Part shown: positions 25,274 to 37,148 of the stretch, piece by piece
Position numbering within the stretch: the stretch's first letter is position 1
Layout: each line of letters begins with the position of its first letter
Origin: Marsupella aquatica
Taxonomy: Eukaryota > Marchantiophyta
Assembly: GCA_973895155.1 (NCBI GenBank)
Contig: OZ316896.1
Coordinates: forward strand, 17,298,001 to 17,362,000
Direction: 5' to 3'
Length of the DNA: 64,000 bases
Program-made: the position numbers and the translations under genes
The notes under the pieces: generated by a model
What the model saw: only the letters and a program-made list of their open reading frames with translations
What the model was told of the DNA's origin: nothing
Databases searched by the model: none

Positions 25274-25470
25274 TCCATAACTAGGGACTTAAGGTCCATC
25301 AAATCACAGCTTTGACCCCTAATGATCAGATCAGAGTCTACTTTGGCATTTTGAGAGTTTGGTGATTATCAAAGAAATATGAGAAAATCTTCATACACCA
25401 GATGAGAGTACCAGCACTTTGATTCAAATTAGGGTGAGTTATTGTTTGACATGAACATGAACAACTGGGT
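25274..25470. other. Spacer between foldback and inverted-repeat element
   Basis: No gene or repeat recognised in this short spacer. Confidence 0.4.
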
Positions 25471-26829
25471 GTTCAATATTTCTGGGCAAATTTTTAAGTT
25501 ACTCATTTTAGAACATCTCCAGCAGTTGAGGGGTGTGAATGGCAATCTTCGGAATAAGCGTTCAAGCCTTATTAGAATGTTCCCAATGCCGCTTCCATCC
25601 CCAAATTGTGGGACCAGATATCCATTATTTCCCATTTCCTAGATTCAACACCTTCCTGGCACTGCACCCGAAATGATCACAGGCTTCACGAGCCCTTGAA
25701 TTCGAGAGTGGCTCGTTCGTACTCATGCCAAAACTGCTGTGCGTGCAGTAAAGGTCGAATACGCTGAGCTAATCAGAGATTCAGAGACGTAGATCGATCA
25801 CACTTATGAAGACGGAACGTGACACTGCTGTACAGTCCAGACGTGCCGTGAAAGAAAAGGGAGAACCGGGGAAGGCAGCTCAGATCTCTGAGCTCTTAGC
25901 TCTGAGCTATGATAGAGCGTCCCACATTCCCACCTGGGCACCTGGCCGAATGACAAGTGAGCTGCACCAGGCTTTCTTGGGCACGTCAGATCCGAAGGAC
26001 GCTGACAAGCAAAACGGCCAAAGGGATTGTGATGGAGTTGGGTCACTTACTCACTTGGGTGTGTTGGGGTACGTGTGAAATCCTCCATTAATCCCTTCGG
26101 CGAGTTTCAAGTTTCTAGTAATGTCGATAACACGTACTAATGTGTGAGAGAAACGAGCATGATTGTGGTCGGTGCTGTGGATAAGCCTGCACAGGGCTTT
26201 CTATCAATAAAACAGTCATGCGAATGGTACGATTCATCCGTAGAACTCACCGCCTACAGTGCTACGCAGGGGAGGCGCATAAGTGCATTCCGTGGGTAAG
26301 TGTAGTCCCTTAATATTATAATTTTTTTTTGTAAATGCACCATCTGAAAGTTGACGTCATTACACGATAAAATACTGAAACCTATAATATATAGGTTGTT
26401 CCTTGTTTTCGTGAAACTAAAGCCCGGATGTACCTCCACTTTGTCCAAAACTTCCATGAACATTCAAACCAACTCAGATTATTCTGTTTACACTTTTGAT
26501 TGAAATGTGACCTGTAAACGGTCTCCTTATTGTTTGCAGCCGGTTTCAATAACATTAACGAACCAGTTTCCTTGGTACCTTGACAACTTGACTACCTTGA
26601 ACTTGAAAGACATCAAAACGTTATGCAATTATTCAGGATCACCATGATGTCTTGACTGTTTTTTCCCCAAGGTCGTCAAAGTTGTCAACTACAATCCGCA
26701 AGCGGTTTCTTTTTCTTTTCGGTGTACGTGAAAGCGATGATCCCTTTACACAATCATGGAGATGGGCAGGGATAATGTCTCGGTCCATCCGGGCTTTTAT
26801 TTCTGTTTTTATATGGTGGTCGATAAGGT

Positions 26830-27500
26830 TTTAAAAACATGAGAAAAGCATGCAAAGAAAAACTTTATTTTCACTTTGTTGTACTTTGGTGATTGTTGTC
26901 GCCTCTCTTTTGCATCATTATATCTTGTACTGGATGACATTTTTACATAATAATATATTTCTAACAAACAAAATATTCCATTCAAGATATCTTTCATAGC
27001 ATGATATTTTTCTCAACTGCATCTTTAGCACAACATCATCTATTATGCATTGACATCTTTCGCCAAATGATATCTTTTACTAAATTACATTTTTTGCTCA
27101 ACAAAATATTTTACTTAACAATATCTTTTACTTAACAACATCTTTAATACAAGAACATGACTGTTTATTCAACAACATACACATCTTGTGTGCAAGGGGA
27201 TTGAAGTGGTGTAAACATATTCAATCTCAACAGTGCACATGAATTAACAACTTTTAAGTACATTGCAGTCACTAAAGATGTTTGAATTAACAATATTGCT
27301 ACTGTATTTATTTACAAAAATGATAAAGTTTTTGTATATGGTTCTCTTGGTTACCTTGGTAAACTTGGCATACATATACTAAATGGTGACATTTTTATAA
27401 ATACAAAAAATAGTGTCAATTAGAACTTCTTTAGTGGTAAAGTACTTAAAAATTACATAAATTAATCAATAAATACAATACATATGTTAGAAATATTTAT
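26830..27500. repeat. AT-rich degenerate repeat
   Basis: Variants of ACATCTTTTACTTAACA recur irregularly between about 27000 and 27180 (for example AACATCATCTATTATGCA, GATATCTTTTACTAAA, AATATCTTTTACTTAACA, AACATCTTTAATACA). The surrounding several hundred bases are strongly AT-rich. No gene is supported. Confidence 0.55.
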
Positions 27501-27881
27501 TGATAAGTGTAGGGACAACTATACATGGTAGTTTTATGCACTTATCCACTTGAATTGTACACTCTTAGGATTCAGGGTATGAGGAGTCAGATATGCATGA
27601 ACTTGACAAGACACTTGCAGAAGTGCATAAGCAATTTCACATGCACTTACTGAAAAGTGCAACATGCACATATTAAAGAAGTGCATACATGATACCCATA
27701 CTCTTATCATATGACATAGACAGTGCATAAAGTGGACTAGTGCATGTTTGGGTGTCTTCCCATGAGCCTTCACTAGACTTAAAAGAAAAAGTGTTACTTG
27801 ATGGACCCCTGACTACTATAAATGGGGTCAATAGGCGAGGCTAAGCATGTTGGGTGACATGAACCTGTAGCTCCTAAAAGA

Positions 27882-28094
27882 ACATATAGGGGGCATTTTT
27901 GAAGGGATGGCTTCCATGTGATGGCGCCTCTCCCTAAATAAATGGCAACCAGCTTCCATAGTCATAATTAAATGACCTAGTTATTGCTCAAATTGAGCAT
28001 ATAGGGGGCTATTTTTAAGGGATCATTCATGGCTTCCAGGTGGTGGCCCCGCCCTATCCCTAAATAAATGGTGACCAGCCTCCATTGTCATAAC
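27882..28094 (+). repeat. Direct duplication, about 95-bp units
   Basis: Copies 27882-27970 and 27998-28094 both run CATATAGGGGGC, ATTTTT, AAGGGAT, ATGGCTTCCA, then CCCTAAATAAATGG, CCAGC, TTCCATAGTCATAA or CTCCATTGTCATAA. They lie inside the region bounded by the inverted arms. Confidence 0.8.
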
Positions 28095-28427
28095 TTGGCT
28101 GCCTTATTTGTTAGAAATTGTAGCTTGTATTTCCATCTACGTCACACATTCCACCACACGCCATAAGATCCTGGATAGGCTTGCAATTGTGAAAATTATT
28201 GACAACACATAAGTAACTTTCAAGAGGATAGAACTCAGAGAAGAAAATGGTAAAGTGTCGGTGACGGAATTCAATATAGCTAGGGGCTGGGATGGGGCCT
28301 TCTTTCATTGATTTCTCGGCCTCCAAATGATGGAATACTTTTTGGGTTAATTTAGTAGCTAGTTCACCCCTAAACCACTGGAGATGCTCTAAAATGAACA
28401 ACATTAAAAAATTGTCCAATATTTCAC

Positions 28428-30327
28428 TTGCCTAGCCCCCAAAATACCAATAGAGTTATTTACTCCTCCATCTTCACGAGACAACTCCTCCATTATGTAT
28501 AGCTAAGTCCATAAGAGCATCAAGAAATGTGATTCATGGGGGTTTTCAAAGACCAACGTTGTGGGTCCATAGGAGCATCATTTTCCCAAAATATGTTAAT
28601 AATTTGGCGAGCTTACATTCGACTTTGAAAAGAACTTGGAAAGATTGGTTTCTAGCCAACAATCCAATTGCTACCCCCTGCCAGCCAGGCCAATAAATGT
28701 GCGAGTGGCCTCCGTGAAACCAAGTCACCAAATCAAACACAATTTACTCCACCAGATCCATGCCGATTCAAAACATTATTTGGTACTGTAAAGAGACTAC
28801 CTCAAAACAACGGTCCTGTTGCCTCTACCTGGGGTGTGGGACATACCTGAAAAATTATAGCACACCGTTAGAGCAACCCTTTGCTGGAATCTGTGGAAAG
28901 ATCAATCGGAGCTTGCACTTCTTGTAGCTCACCAGATCGTTAGCACTGGCAGTCATTTACAAGTCTTGGCATAGGCTTGGAATTTACCGCTGTAAGGATT
29001 GGCCCGACATCAGTCAAGGATAAGGGCTGGTAAATCCGCTTCTGAGGAAGCTCTAAGTAACATGTCCTTTGACTACAGTACATGGGCTGGACTATGGGAA
29101 GTGCATGAGGAAATTCTGCAAGTTTCAGGTGTCCCCCCTGTCCCCCCTTGAGCATCCTAACCTTTCAGGAGTTGAAGTGACACTGTAGGCTAGACTGATA
29201 GTATTGATTTTTATTGCGGACCCACTCTTAAGTACCCGGCCGGTTCCTTTTTCCCTGCATGGCCGGTCTTTTGGAGTTGTGCCCCTCCTCCTGCAGTGAT
29301 TAAATTTCTGGTTTAGCTTTCTTTCTTTGGGGTATACTTCCCTCCTGGTTTCTGGCCTCCCCCGTTTTTTGGTTCCATGACCTTTGGTTCTCCTGGGTGC
29401 CAACCCCCATTTGTGGACCACCCTTGTTGTATGTTAGCTTTTGGATTCAAATCAATTGGTTTTTTCAAGGCAAAAATGAGGTATGTGCTTGATCAACCCC
29501 CAAAATGAAACTTGTTACTTGATCTGCCCCCTGATGTCTATCAATGGTCCAGATCTGAGATCAAAAGGTCCATCAACGGTCCAGATTGGGGAAAAGTATA
29601 GAGGGGGTTGATTGAAGCAAACTTTTTCCAGAAAGGGGTCTACTAAGCATATCTCTCGGCAAAAAACAGTCCGGTAAGGAGAGTGTCTCAAAACAACGTT
29701 CTGTGAGGAAACTGCCTCAAAACAACGGTCCTGTAACGAGACTGTCTCAGGAAAGACCTCATGTACCCAACGGCCCCACTTCTCCTGATGTGGAGTTCAA
29801 TTCGTATTCGTACGTATTTCTATCATACCTTTAGATGAGAATGATGACGATGATGAGTGAGGATTGATCGAGGTGATCCGGCCCCGGATAATGAAGTTTT
29901 CATCAGATAAAGACTGAGGAATATGTGCTGCAATTCCCCAAATCCGGACCACGTACACAATAATTATAAGCACTTCAGTACTAACGTCCAGTCTGAGAGC
30001 AAGGAGGTGCGAGCGGGTTTGCTGACTGTGGATCGAATTTGAAAATGTCATTGAATGTGGGTCGGGATCAGTTGCTGCATGCTTGACATCTCGCTCTCCG
30101 CGCCGACTGGACTCTAGTGTCGGCAGGAATTCTTTCGTTAGTCTCTCCCTGTCCCCCAGTGACTTGAATTGAATTGTTGAAATCTCATCCCGACAGCTTC
30201 TGCAGCTGCTAGCTATCCAAGGCCGTCCTGTACCGCACTCACAGTACTACGTACTCCAGATATCGATCACTCCTATCACAGAAACGGTACATCTGTCAAG
30301 GCATGGAAGCTCCTCCAGCCCTCCTCC
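28428..30327. other. Intergenic with a short 30-bp tandem repeat
   Basis: No gene recognised. At about 29677-29751 a unit of the form GAGACTGTCTCAAAACAACG plus GTCCTGTA repeats two and a half times. One more copy of its core, CTCAAAACAACGGTCCTGT, lies at about 28800. A basic ORF on the minus strand (29125-29421) has no recognisable domain. Confidence 0.45.
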
Positions 30328-30334
30328 TATATAG
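30328..30334 (+). promoter_or_regulatory. Candidate TATA box of the EUL lectin gene
   Basis: CTCCTATATAGACC matches a plant TATA box about 1.2 kb upstream of the lectin start codon. A leader that long would probably contain an intron. The intervening 1.2 kb has no other coding signal. Weak evidence, based on motif alone. Confidence 0.3.
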
Positions 30335-31518
30335 ACCCTGGCCCAGTGGTTTAGCATCAGTACGTCATAGCTGGGCCTGCATCTCTGATTGAACTATCTA
30401 ACTTCTAACAGCCACAATTCTTGCTGCTATTTAAAGGCTTCGTAATCTGCTATTGAAAGATATCTGGTGCAGCATCTTCAGTGGGTTGAAGATAACTTCG
30501 TGGGTGAACGTGCGTTGAAGGCGTCTCGTGCTCAGCAATCTATCTGGTAGCCTTCTGAGACTTGGTGCTCGTGCCTTGCTTGTTTTGTTGTGGATGCATG
30601 TTGCGAGCTGAATCTTGTGATAATGAAATCACAGAAGGGGAACTTGGGATTTCGCAGAGATTTCACTTTCTGTCAATGGACCGGTCAATGGACATGTTGA
30701 GATTTCCTTCATCCCTGCTGATTGCTGATTGAAAGAGAGAGTGGGCGCTGCTGAAGGTGGATTCAGGCACGTTCACTGAGGAGATGAGCGGCTGTGATTG
30801 TGCATATTGCGTCGCCTCATTACTCAACGTTCATAGTGTCCTACAAGCTTTATTTGTAGACTGTTTTCCAGCGCTCTCACACTGATCGGTAGTATGGTTT
30901 ATCGTCGGTTATCCGATCCCATGAGTCCTCCTGTCTGCAGGGGCCGGCCTGGTTGCCTCTGGGTCGTTTGTCTACAGATCAATCGAGCTTCAATGAGGCA
31001 CCACAAACCTAATTTAATGTAAGCTGGGTGGCTTTCCTTGCTGTGGGATTGTGCGGAGACTTACATAATTAATATCACTTACTGTAGTTGTCTATAATGC
31101 AGCATGTGAAAAGTTGAATCTCCATTTTAGTGATGGTCCTTACATTGACTGGACCCTCCGCATTGAGCTCATAAAGCTGTCGTTGTGCCATTTGTTTAAT
31201 AGATGTATATCAGTGAACATTTGGCAGTCAGATGAGTGAACGTGTCAACACAAACTGTTCGCCGCAGTTCCAGATCACTCGTTGCAGGCAATGCCAAACT
31301 AGCAGCCACAGAAGTCCCACCCCTACGGCCTCGTGGCTGTGTGCAAGCTGCATTTAGCTGAAGCTTGCTCTGAGGAGTTGGTTCTCGATCAATTCGTTGA
31401 CTGGGAGGGAGGAAAGATTATCAATAACTTCAGTTTTTGATCTGATGAGTGACTTATTGTGGTGTGTTGCATGTCGACTCGGTGGTCTCCATGGGAAGAT
31501 CTACGCGCAGGTATAATC

Positions 31519-32561
31519 ATGGAATCCCTCTTTGGCCACCACCATAACTCTGGCCACCAAACTGCTCCTCCTCCAGTTCAACAGTCCCCGGCTACTCATC
31601 AGGGACACATGGGAGGTGGCCCAGGCTACAATCAAGAGCCCGTCGCACCCCTTGTCACCGTGTTCTCGGAAGCAAACCGCAACTTTCGTCTCACATCCAG
31701 GGAGGATGGGGTGGTTCTGGCTTACAAGAACCAGCAGGACCCCAAGCAGGTACACATTCATCACATTCATCACGACACTACTGTAACATTGGTGTACACG
31801 TCGCAATTATTTTCAAACAGTCTCTTTCTTTATGCAGACACGAGAAAGGAAGTCAGACAGTCGCTGCCATCAATTTTGTGAAATTAGAGTTCGATCAGGT
31901 TTTCGCAGATAAAATAGTAAGTAAAGAAATCGCCACGAGCGATCGACGTAGTTGGATTCATTCGCCAAGTCAGGGGAGTGATCGGTCTAGCTGTCTAGTC
32001 CATGATTGAAATCATTCGTTTATTTGTGTGATATCAGTACTGGACCAAGGTGGACTACGGTGACAAGTTCGTCGATGAGGAGGGACAGCGGGCATTTATC
32101 CTCGTCAACAAGGCCACAGGACACGCTCTCTCTCATGGCCAAGACGCCGGTGCAGCAGTACGTTCCATTAACTCGTCTGCTCGCCGTTGTGTCACACCCT
32201 GCTGCAAGAATGGTTGTTGGGAAGGGCAAAATTGTATTTGATCGATGAGCCAATCGTTAAAATGTTCAGGATTTGACATCAGAGCTTGAACTTACTCGTG
32301 AAAATTTGTATAACGCAGGTGACCCAGGAGCCTTACATTCAGAATGGTATTGACAATTCTGTGCTTTGGAGCGAAGGAAAGGATCTGGGTAAAGGCTACC
32401 ATGCCATTCGGGTGGTGACTAACATCCACCTTAATCTGGATGCTGACCACGGTGACAAGAAGCACGGTGGCATACAAGAGGGCAATCGCCTCGTCGTCCA
32501 CAACTGGAACAAGCAGGAGAATCAGAAATGGATGATCACGCCGGTCGGCCCTGAAGATTAG
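31519..32561 (+). CDS. EULS3: EUL-domain lectin (ricin-B-like, EULS3/R40 type)
   Basis: Single-domain Euonymus-lectin family protein with a beta-trefoil carbohydrate-binding fold, nuclear and cytosolic in studied plants and linked there to ABA and stress responses. It has no enzymatic chain. Three exons, all phase 0: 31519-31749, 32038-32157 and 32319-32561, giving 197 aa. Landmarks: a His/Gly/Pro-rich N-terminus (MESLFGHHH), VFSEANRNFRLTSREDGVVL, then YWTKVDYGDKFVDEEGQRAF, LVNKATGHAL, SVLWSEGKDLGKGYHAIR, LNLDADHGDKKHGG and VVHNWNKQENQKWMI. Donors GTACAC and GTACGT and acceptors ATATCAG and ACGCAG fit. The start at 31519 gives the typical S3-type N-terminus; an in-frame upstream ATG at 31459 would add 20 unlike residues. 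The F-box gene converges on it from the right. Confidence 0.93.
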
Positions 32562-32943
32562 ATGTAAGCGGGCCAACTTTGGAGCCAGTTTCCATCTCTC
32601 TGGGCAGCACTTGTTTGGCAGCGATTCTCTTCTTAAAACACAACGGATTTAATTCCTCCTTTCATTTCTTGGGTTATGTTATCATTGAATTCGAAGGCAC
32701 TTAATTATCTATTTTTTGTCTTCGCTGATTCAGTGTGCTCATGAGTTAATTTTGTTGCGTTTTTTCCAGGATATCCTAGTAAGTGCTCGAATCCCTCATG
32801 GAGAAGGATATGTGCAGAAACAATCACATGAAATTGTTACCCCGAGTCTGATTTTACAAAATAGTGTACACAGCTTCAGCTAAACATAAGAGAACACTCA
32901 CTGGATTTTCATCTCGCGTCTGCCGATCGCCTTGATGAGACTT

Positions 32944-33207
32944 GTCTAGTTCTCTTTTTGTTGAAGTGGAGCTACTGTACACCTTGGCGGGGGATCATCC
33001 AGCGCTTCCTGATGGGAAAGGATTTTGAAGTCTAGTTCTCGTTTTGTTGAAGTGGAGCTATTGTACTCTTTGTGGAGTGATAGGATCCGGAGAATTTGTT
33101 CGGTATTTTGTATAGTGAAGCTCTTTTTGTACAGAGTGCTAGGATCCGGAGAATATGTTCGGCATTGTCTGTATTTGCAAAGGAGAATATGTTCGGCATT
33201 GTCTGTA
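32944..33207 (+). repeat. Short repeats in the lectin 3' region
   Basis: GTCTAGTTCTC, TTTTGTTGAAGTGGAGCTA and TGTAC recur as a block at 32944 and 33030. GGATCCGGAGAAT, TGTTCGG and ATTGTCTGTAT or ATTTTGTAT recur at about 33083 and 33142, with a partial third copy near 33180. They are local duplications, possibly within the lectin 3' UTR or just past it. Confidence 0.75.
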
Positions 33208-33754
33208 TCGATGTACTGCTCTCAACACTGGAATGTACATGTATTTTGGTTCGATCACAATGAGCTGAAAGCGCAAACCCATCTTAACTTTCATCGATGA
33301 CTGATTACTTTACATTACAATGTATGGCTCTGCATTACTACAATGCAAGAGAACCGTAATCAATTGTCCTGCAAACAGAATCGGTACACCCTAACTAGAA
33401 GTACATAACTACTGTAAAACGGTAGATTCGGATAAAACCGATCAATCTATAGGTAGCGCAGAGAACATGAGGAAGAAATTCTTTTCTAACCACGAGAGAT
33501 AAGGTTCCGCAGTTGCGAGCAATGTCAGTCGTTCATTTGAAGCCATGGAAGAAAAGACAAAGAAACGACATTGTGCAAAGTTGTCAACAAAGCCAATACA
33601 ATTGAAAATCAAACCATTCAGAATTGACACAAATATCGCAACAGTCCTTCCAAAATTGACAACCTTTCTGGACCAACATCAGGCAGCAGAATGTATTGTA
33701 CAACCTAACCGACAATCTTATGTCATCACTTGAGAAGGCCGTGGTTATTTTGTG

Positions 33755-35029
33755 TCAAACACAAGTGACGTAAGAATCCGACGTGTGCGCTGAGTAGGAC
33801 GAGGAAGACGAAGAAGAAGAGGAAGAATGAATTGCTCCCGTCTGAGAGGGACTTGAATCAAACACGACATCCAGCCTAGGCTCGAACAGAAGTGTTCCAG
33901 AACTGGTGACTCCCTCAAGACAGTGGAGTGGGATTTGCTCATATTCAGACGGTATAGACCACCAACACCCCTTAGTCAAGTCACACATGTATCTCAGAAT
34001 CCTCCTCTGGCGGCCAGACCCTACACCAACATAATCCCCATTGGCAACAAACACAGAAGGATGGCCTATTGCAGCAAGCTCCTTGACAAGTTGCTCTGGC
34101 ATGCTCAAAACCTCCACCCACTCAAGCATGGCTTCATCTAGCTGCCACAACTGCACACTCAAAAGCCCAATCCATACAGCAATGCCCCCGCCCAACAACA
34201 GCCGACCCCTATTCTCGAACAAACAAGGAAAAGAAAGGTCTTCTGGCATCCGAGCTTTCACTTCTTCCCAAGCTATGGGCCCAACCCTGTAAACATGATA
34301 GGTCTTCTCTGGATCGTCCACAAAATAACCCCCTTGCAGCTTTTCGGTCAAACAGAAGAGAGAGCCGTTGCAAAATGCAGCCCCTTGAACTTCATGGCAC
34401 ACATCTCCGGGGTCCGAAGGGTCTGTCAGCAAGCTGCCACTCATTTCCCACCTTCTGTATGTGGGGTCATAGAGTTGGAGTCTCAAAATATCTGGTCCTT
34501 GAGGGTGCTCTCTGAAGGTCTCGTCGACCGCAAAGATTTTGTAATTCTGGGTGGACTTGTCGAGGACCATTCCCATGATGTAGCAATTGTCCATCTGTAT
34601 CATGGGAGGGATCCTCCTCTTGTGCTTGCTCACGGGATTGAAGACCAGCAAGCGACGGTCATGCGGGTCAAGGTTTCTGTAGAACATCAAACTGCCAGTG
34701 GCCTCGAGGATTGCTTCTCTAGTGACCGAATGATAAGACAGGAAGCAAGAGGCCACATGCCATTTGCTTGAACTTGAGTCGTAAACCAAAGGGCCTTCAC
34801 AAGCAAAGACGATCCAAAACGGAGCTGATGAAGGTACCCTGGCGCAAATTCTTCTGAAGCTCGGATTTTTCACTGCCGCATTCCAGCTCTTGCAAACTGA
34901 GCGAAGCCTGCAAAAGCTGCGGATCGGAAGCCATGCCAGAATCGTGTGGATGACCTCCTCCGGCAGGTGCTTCTCCCAAACTGTGGGATCCATTGGTTCC
35001 ATCTTTGCCCCTCTCCAATTGTGGACCAC
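33755..35029 (-). CDS. F-box protein with kelch-like C-terminal domain
   Basis: Intronless gene of 424 aa from the first Met, or 415 aa from the Met at 35002, which better matches family starts (MEPMDPTVWEKHLPEE). The F-box lies at about residues 18-60: LPEEVIHTILAWLP, then SFCRLRSVCKSWN, the face that binds SKP1 in SCF ubiquitin ligases. The remainder resembles the galactose-oxidase/kelch-like half of plant UFO, LCR and At5g15710-type proteins: FYRNLDPHDRRLLVFNPVSK, QLYDPTYRRWEM and CNGSLFCLTEK. The C-terminus carries a run of ten Ser encoded by a TCT/TCC-type tract. Substrate unknown; I cannot assign it to one named orthologue. Confidence 0.88.
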   Translation of the reverse strand: MVHNWRGAKMEPMDPTVWEKHLPEEVIHTILAWLPIRSFCRLRSVCKSWNAAVKNPSFRRICARVPSSAPFWIVFACEGPLVYDSSSSKWHVASCFLSYHSVTREAILEATGSLMFYRNLDPHDRRLLVFNPVSKHKRRIPPMIQMDNCYIMGMVLDKSTQNYKIFAVDETFREHPQGPDILRLQLYDPTYRRWEMSGSLLTDPSDPGDVCHEVQGAAFCNGSLFCLTEKLQGGYFVDDPEKTYHVYRVGPIAWEEVKARMPEDLSFPCLFENRGRLLLGGGIAVWIGLLSVQLWQLDEAMLEWVEVLSMPEQLVKELAAIGHPSVFVANGDYVGVGSGRQRRILRYMCDLTKGCWWSIPSEYEQIPLHCLEGVTSSGTLLFEPRLDVVFDSSPSQTGAIHSSSSSSSSSSYSAHTSDSYVTCV

Positions 35030-36182
35030 AGCAAGAGAAAGCCGGCCAATGTCACATTTCTATGTACCCTCCCTCAGACTGGAGATTTGATGGCCGATTC
35101 TTCTCGTCCCTCACGTTTTTATTCATCTGGAATATGGAGCAGACAGTGCTACTATCAGCCTTGAGTAAGGGCTTGACTGTCCATGGATGTTACTGACTTC
35201 AGAACTATTCAGAAAAGAACTGTATGGCCGTACATAACAGAGCTTGAATTGAGAGCTATCAACCTCGATATCGATTCACATGAAGACCATCAAGTTCATT
35301 TTGACGGAATTTCTATTGAACTGGAGAATTGATGTCGAATATTTGAATAGATTGCCAGTATTAGAGAGCAACAAGCTCATGAATTAGGCGAAAGGATACC
35401 TGCAGGGATGCCAACAATGCTGACCAGAGTGTTTCTGGCTAATCCAGTTTCTTATCTTTCGCGCAAAATAGTATGATCGCGTGAATTTTCCAATCAGCAG
35501 CAAGAGGGTCATGTCTACATGATATCCGGAGTTCCAAATTTGTGTCATCCATTTCAAGTTTTTTCTCCCGCTTTCTCTAACATTTTCGAGCCAACCATTC
35601 ATTGAGGATCGATGCGATATGAAGGGCTTTTTGTGTGACAACTCATCGGGATCGGACGCTATCGATCTTTGCCTGAAATATATCGATCGGACATGCACAG
35701 ATGTGGGATCACAAATATGGAGCCCCCCTTCCTTTGATCTCGAAGCATTCCAATCCTTTGCAGTGAAAAGTTTTGATCGAAAGAAGACTCACAACAAATT
35801 TGTAAAGAAGTCTTCGAACGCACATCATGGATTCGAACGGCGGAGCCAGCAGATGCTGATTCTATTTAGTGGCACGCCATGAAATTAGACTCTAAATCTG
35901 TTGTCAAACCGTGCGTCTATGATCAGAGCGAAACGAAGCAAATAGTATTGGAATTCTTGTGAATATCCTCATCAGCTCGTTTGGGATGAAAGGGCACGTC
36001 TTTTGGACGCAGCAGGAAGTGGCCGGGAAAGTTACTGAATTAAGGATCGAGTTGAGGATCTTCTCAGCAAATTCAGTCGGTTTCATCGACTCGGCCAATA
36101 TGTTATTACATGCTCATTGTTACTCTGACCCTAAATTGAGTCTGGCAGATCGAGAAGTCAATCGATTCAAAAGAAGGCCGTG
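35030..36182. other. Intergenic between divergent genes
   Basis: Upstream region of the F-box gene. ORFs of 60-104 codons on both strands show no domain. No repeat was noticed. Confidence 0.45.
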
Positions 36183-36359
36183 ATGATCATCAATGGCATT
36201 CTTGTGGCTGTGACCGTCTTCTCGTCGTTTTTCTTGCATGAATTGCCTGCCTTCAAGGCGTCTCCCAAAATGCTGAACATTTTCCGGGTGTTCGGGTTTC
36301 TATTCATGGCGGAAGGGATTTGCGGCTGGCTCAGGAGAAGCAGATCTTCGAGTTCCTAA
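36183..36359 (+). CDS. Possible small membrane protein, 58 aa
   Basis: Not recognised, but it looks protein-like. The frame begins MIINGILVAVTVFSSFFLHE and contains a second hydrophobic stretch, NIFRVFGFLFMAEGICGW, followed by the basic Ser/Arg tail LRRSRSSSS and a stop. That gives two predicted membrane segments joined by a short polar loop (LPAFKASPKM). The frame stays open for 16 codons upstream of the Met, with a possible acceptor GGCAG at 36148, so it could also be the last exon of a longer gene. Its length is below most ORF cut-offs. Chance is not excluded. Confidence 0.4.
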   Translation: MIINGILVAVTVFSSFFLHELPAFKASPKMLNIFRVFGFLFMAEGICGWLRRSRSSSS

Positions 36360-37148
36360 ACCCAATGAATCCTTCTCATTTCAAGTCTGTCCGTCATTGA
36401 CCGAAAAGATTAAACTAACAGAAAGGACGAAGAACCCTTAGAAATCGACCATCTAGAGTTGATTTCACGATTAGGTCTTTAGGAAACCAAGGGAGGGAGG
36501 ACTGATTGTGGACTCGAGTGTTTAATTCGATTAGAGCTTTCAGTCCAATCGTGTTACACTTCTTGTGCACTTTTATCTGTCGCAAGTAGCAGATAATTTC
36601 AGGGTTTAGGACCATTTATTTGGATATGTGGACCCTCAAAAGTGCACTTGTTATGGGAATTTGTTTCTCTTCAGTTCAGGTTGGATGACCGTTTTGACTC
36701 TTGTGATGTTATAGACAGACTACAATGTGGTTCTGAAGCTCCCGGCCTGCCATTTGAGTTTCGGTTCAATCTGGGCAGGCTGTTGGACAGATTTGTGTAC
36801 AAGTCTACTGCTGGAGAGCGAATTTATACAAACCCGTTCCTGAGGTCCGTCTGATTTAGGACACCAACCTTAATTTCGATGTACTCTGTCTGCTTCCTAA
36901 GTGTTTCTCCGATTGTGATTCAATAGGGTCCTGAGTCAGTTGCTCCATCGAGAGGAAAGAACAACGCACCAAGGGCTGTTGCAAAATCCAGCTAATTGAC
37001 ATATGGAAGAAAGCTGGAAATCACCATTGTTTATTCAGGACAATTGTGGGATTCGCATAGCATGAACATACAACTCCTTGAATCAGATTTTTCATTCTCT
37101 ATATGCAGACAACTCGTTAGCTTCCCTTTGCCATTATTAAGAACCCAG
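36360..37148. other. Intergenic or SCPL50 leader
   Basis: No domain recognised. The right end is presumably the leader of the carboxypeptidase gene if its signal-peptide exon is correctly placed. Confidence 0.4.

Larger units (their letters stand above)
25471..28427. mobile_element. Candidate non-autonomous element bounded by inverted arms
   Basis: Left arm 25471-25535 and right arm 28365-28427 are inverted copies of each other over about 60 bp. Both contain TCATTTTAGARCATCTCCAG next to AGGGGTG, plus AATATT and AATTTTT. GAGCATCTCCA is a common terminal motif in plant DNA transposons. The 2.8 kb between them holds no transposase-like ORF. Two unrelated insertions of the same family in opposite orientation would look the same, so treating this as one element is inference. 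No target-site duplication was found by eye. Confidence 0.45.
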
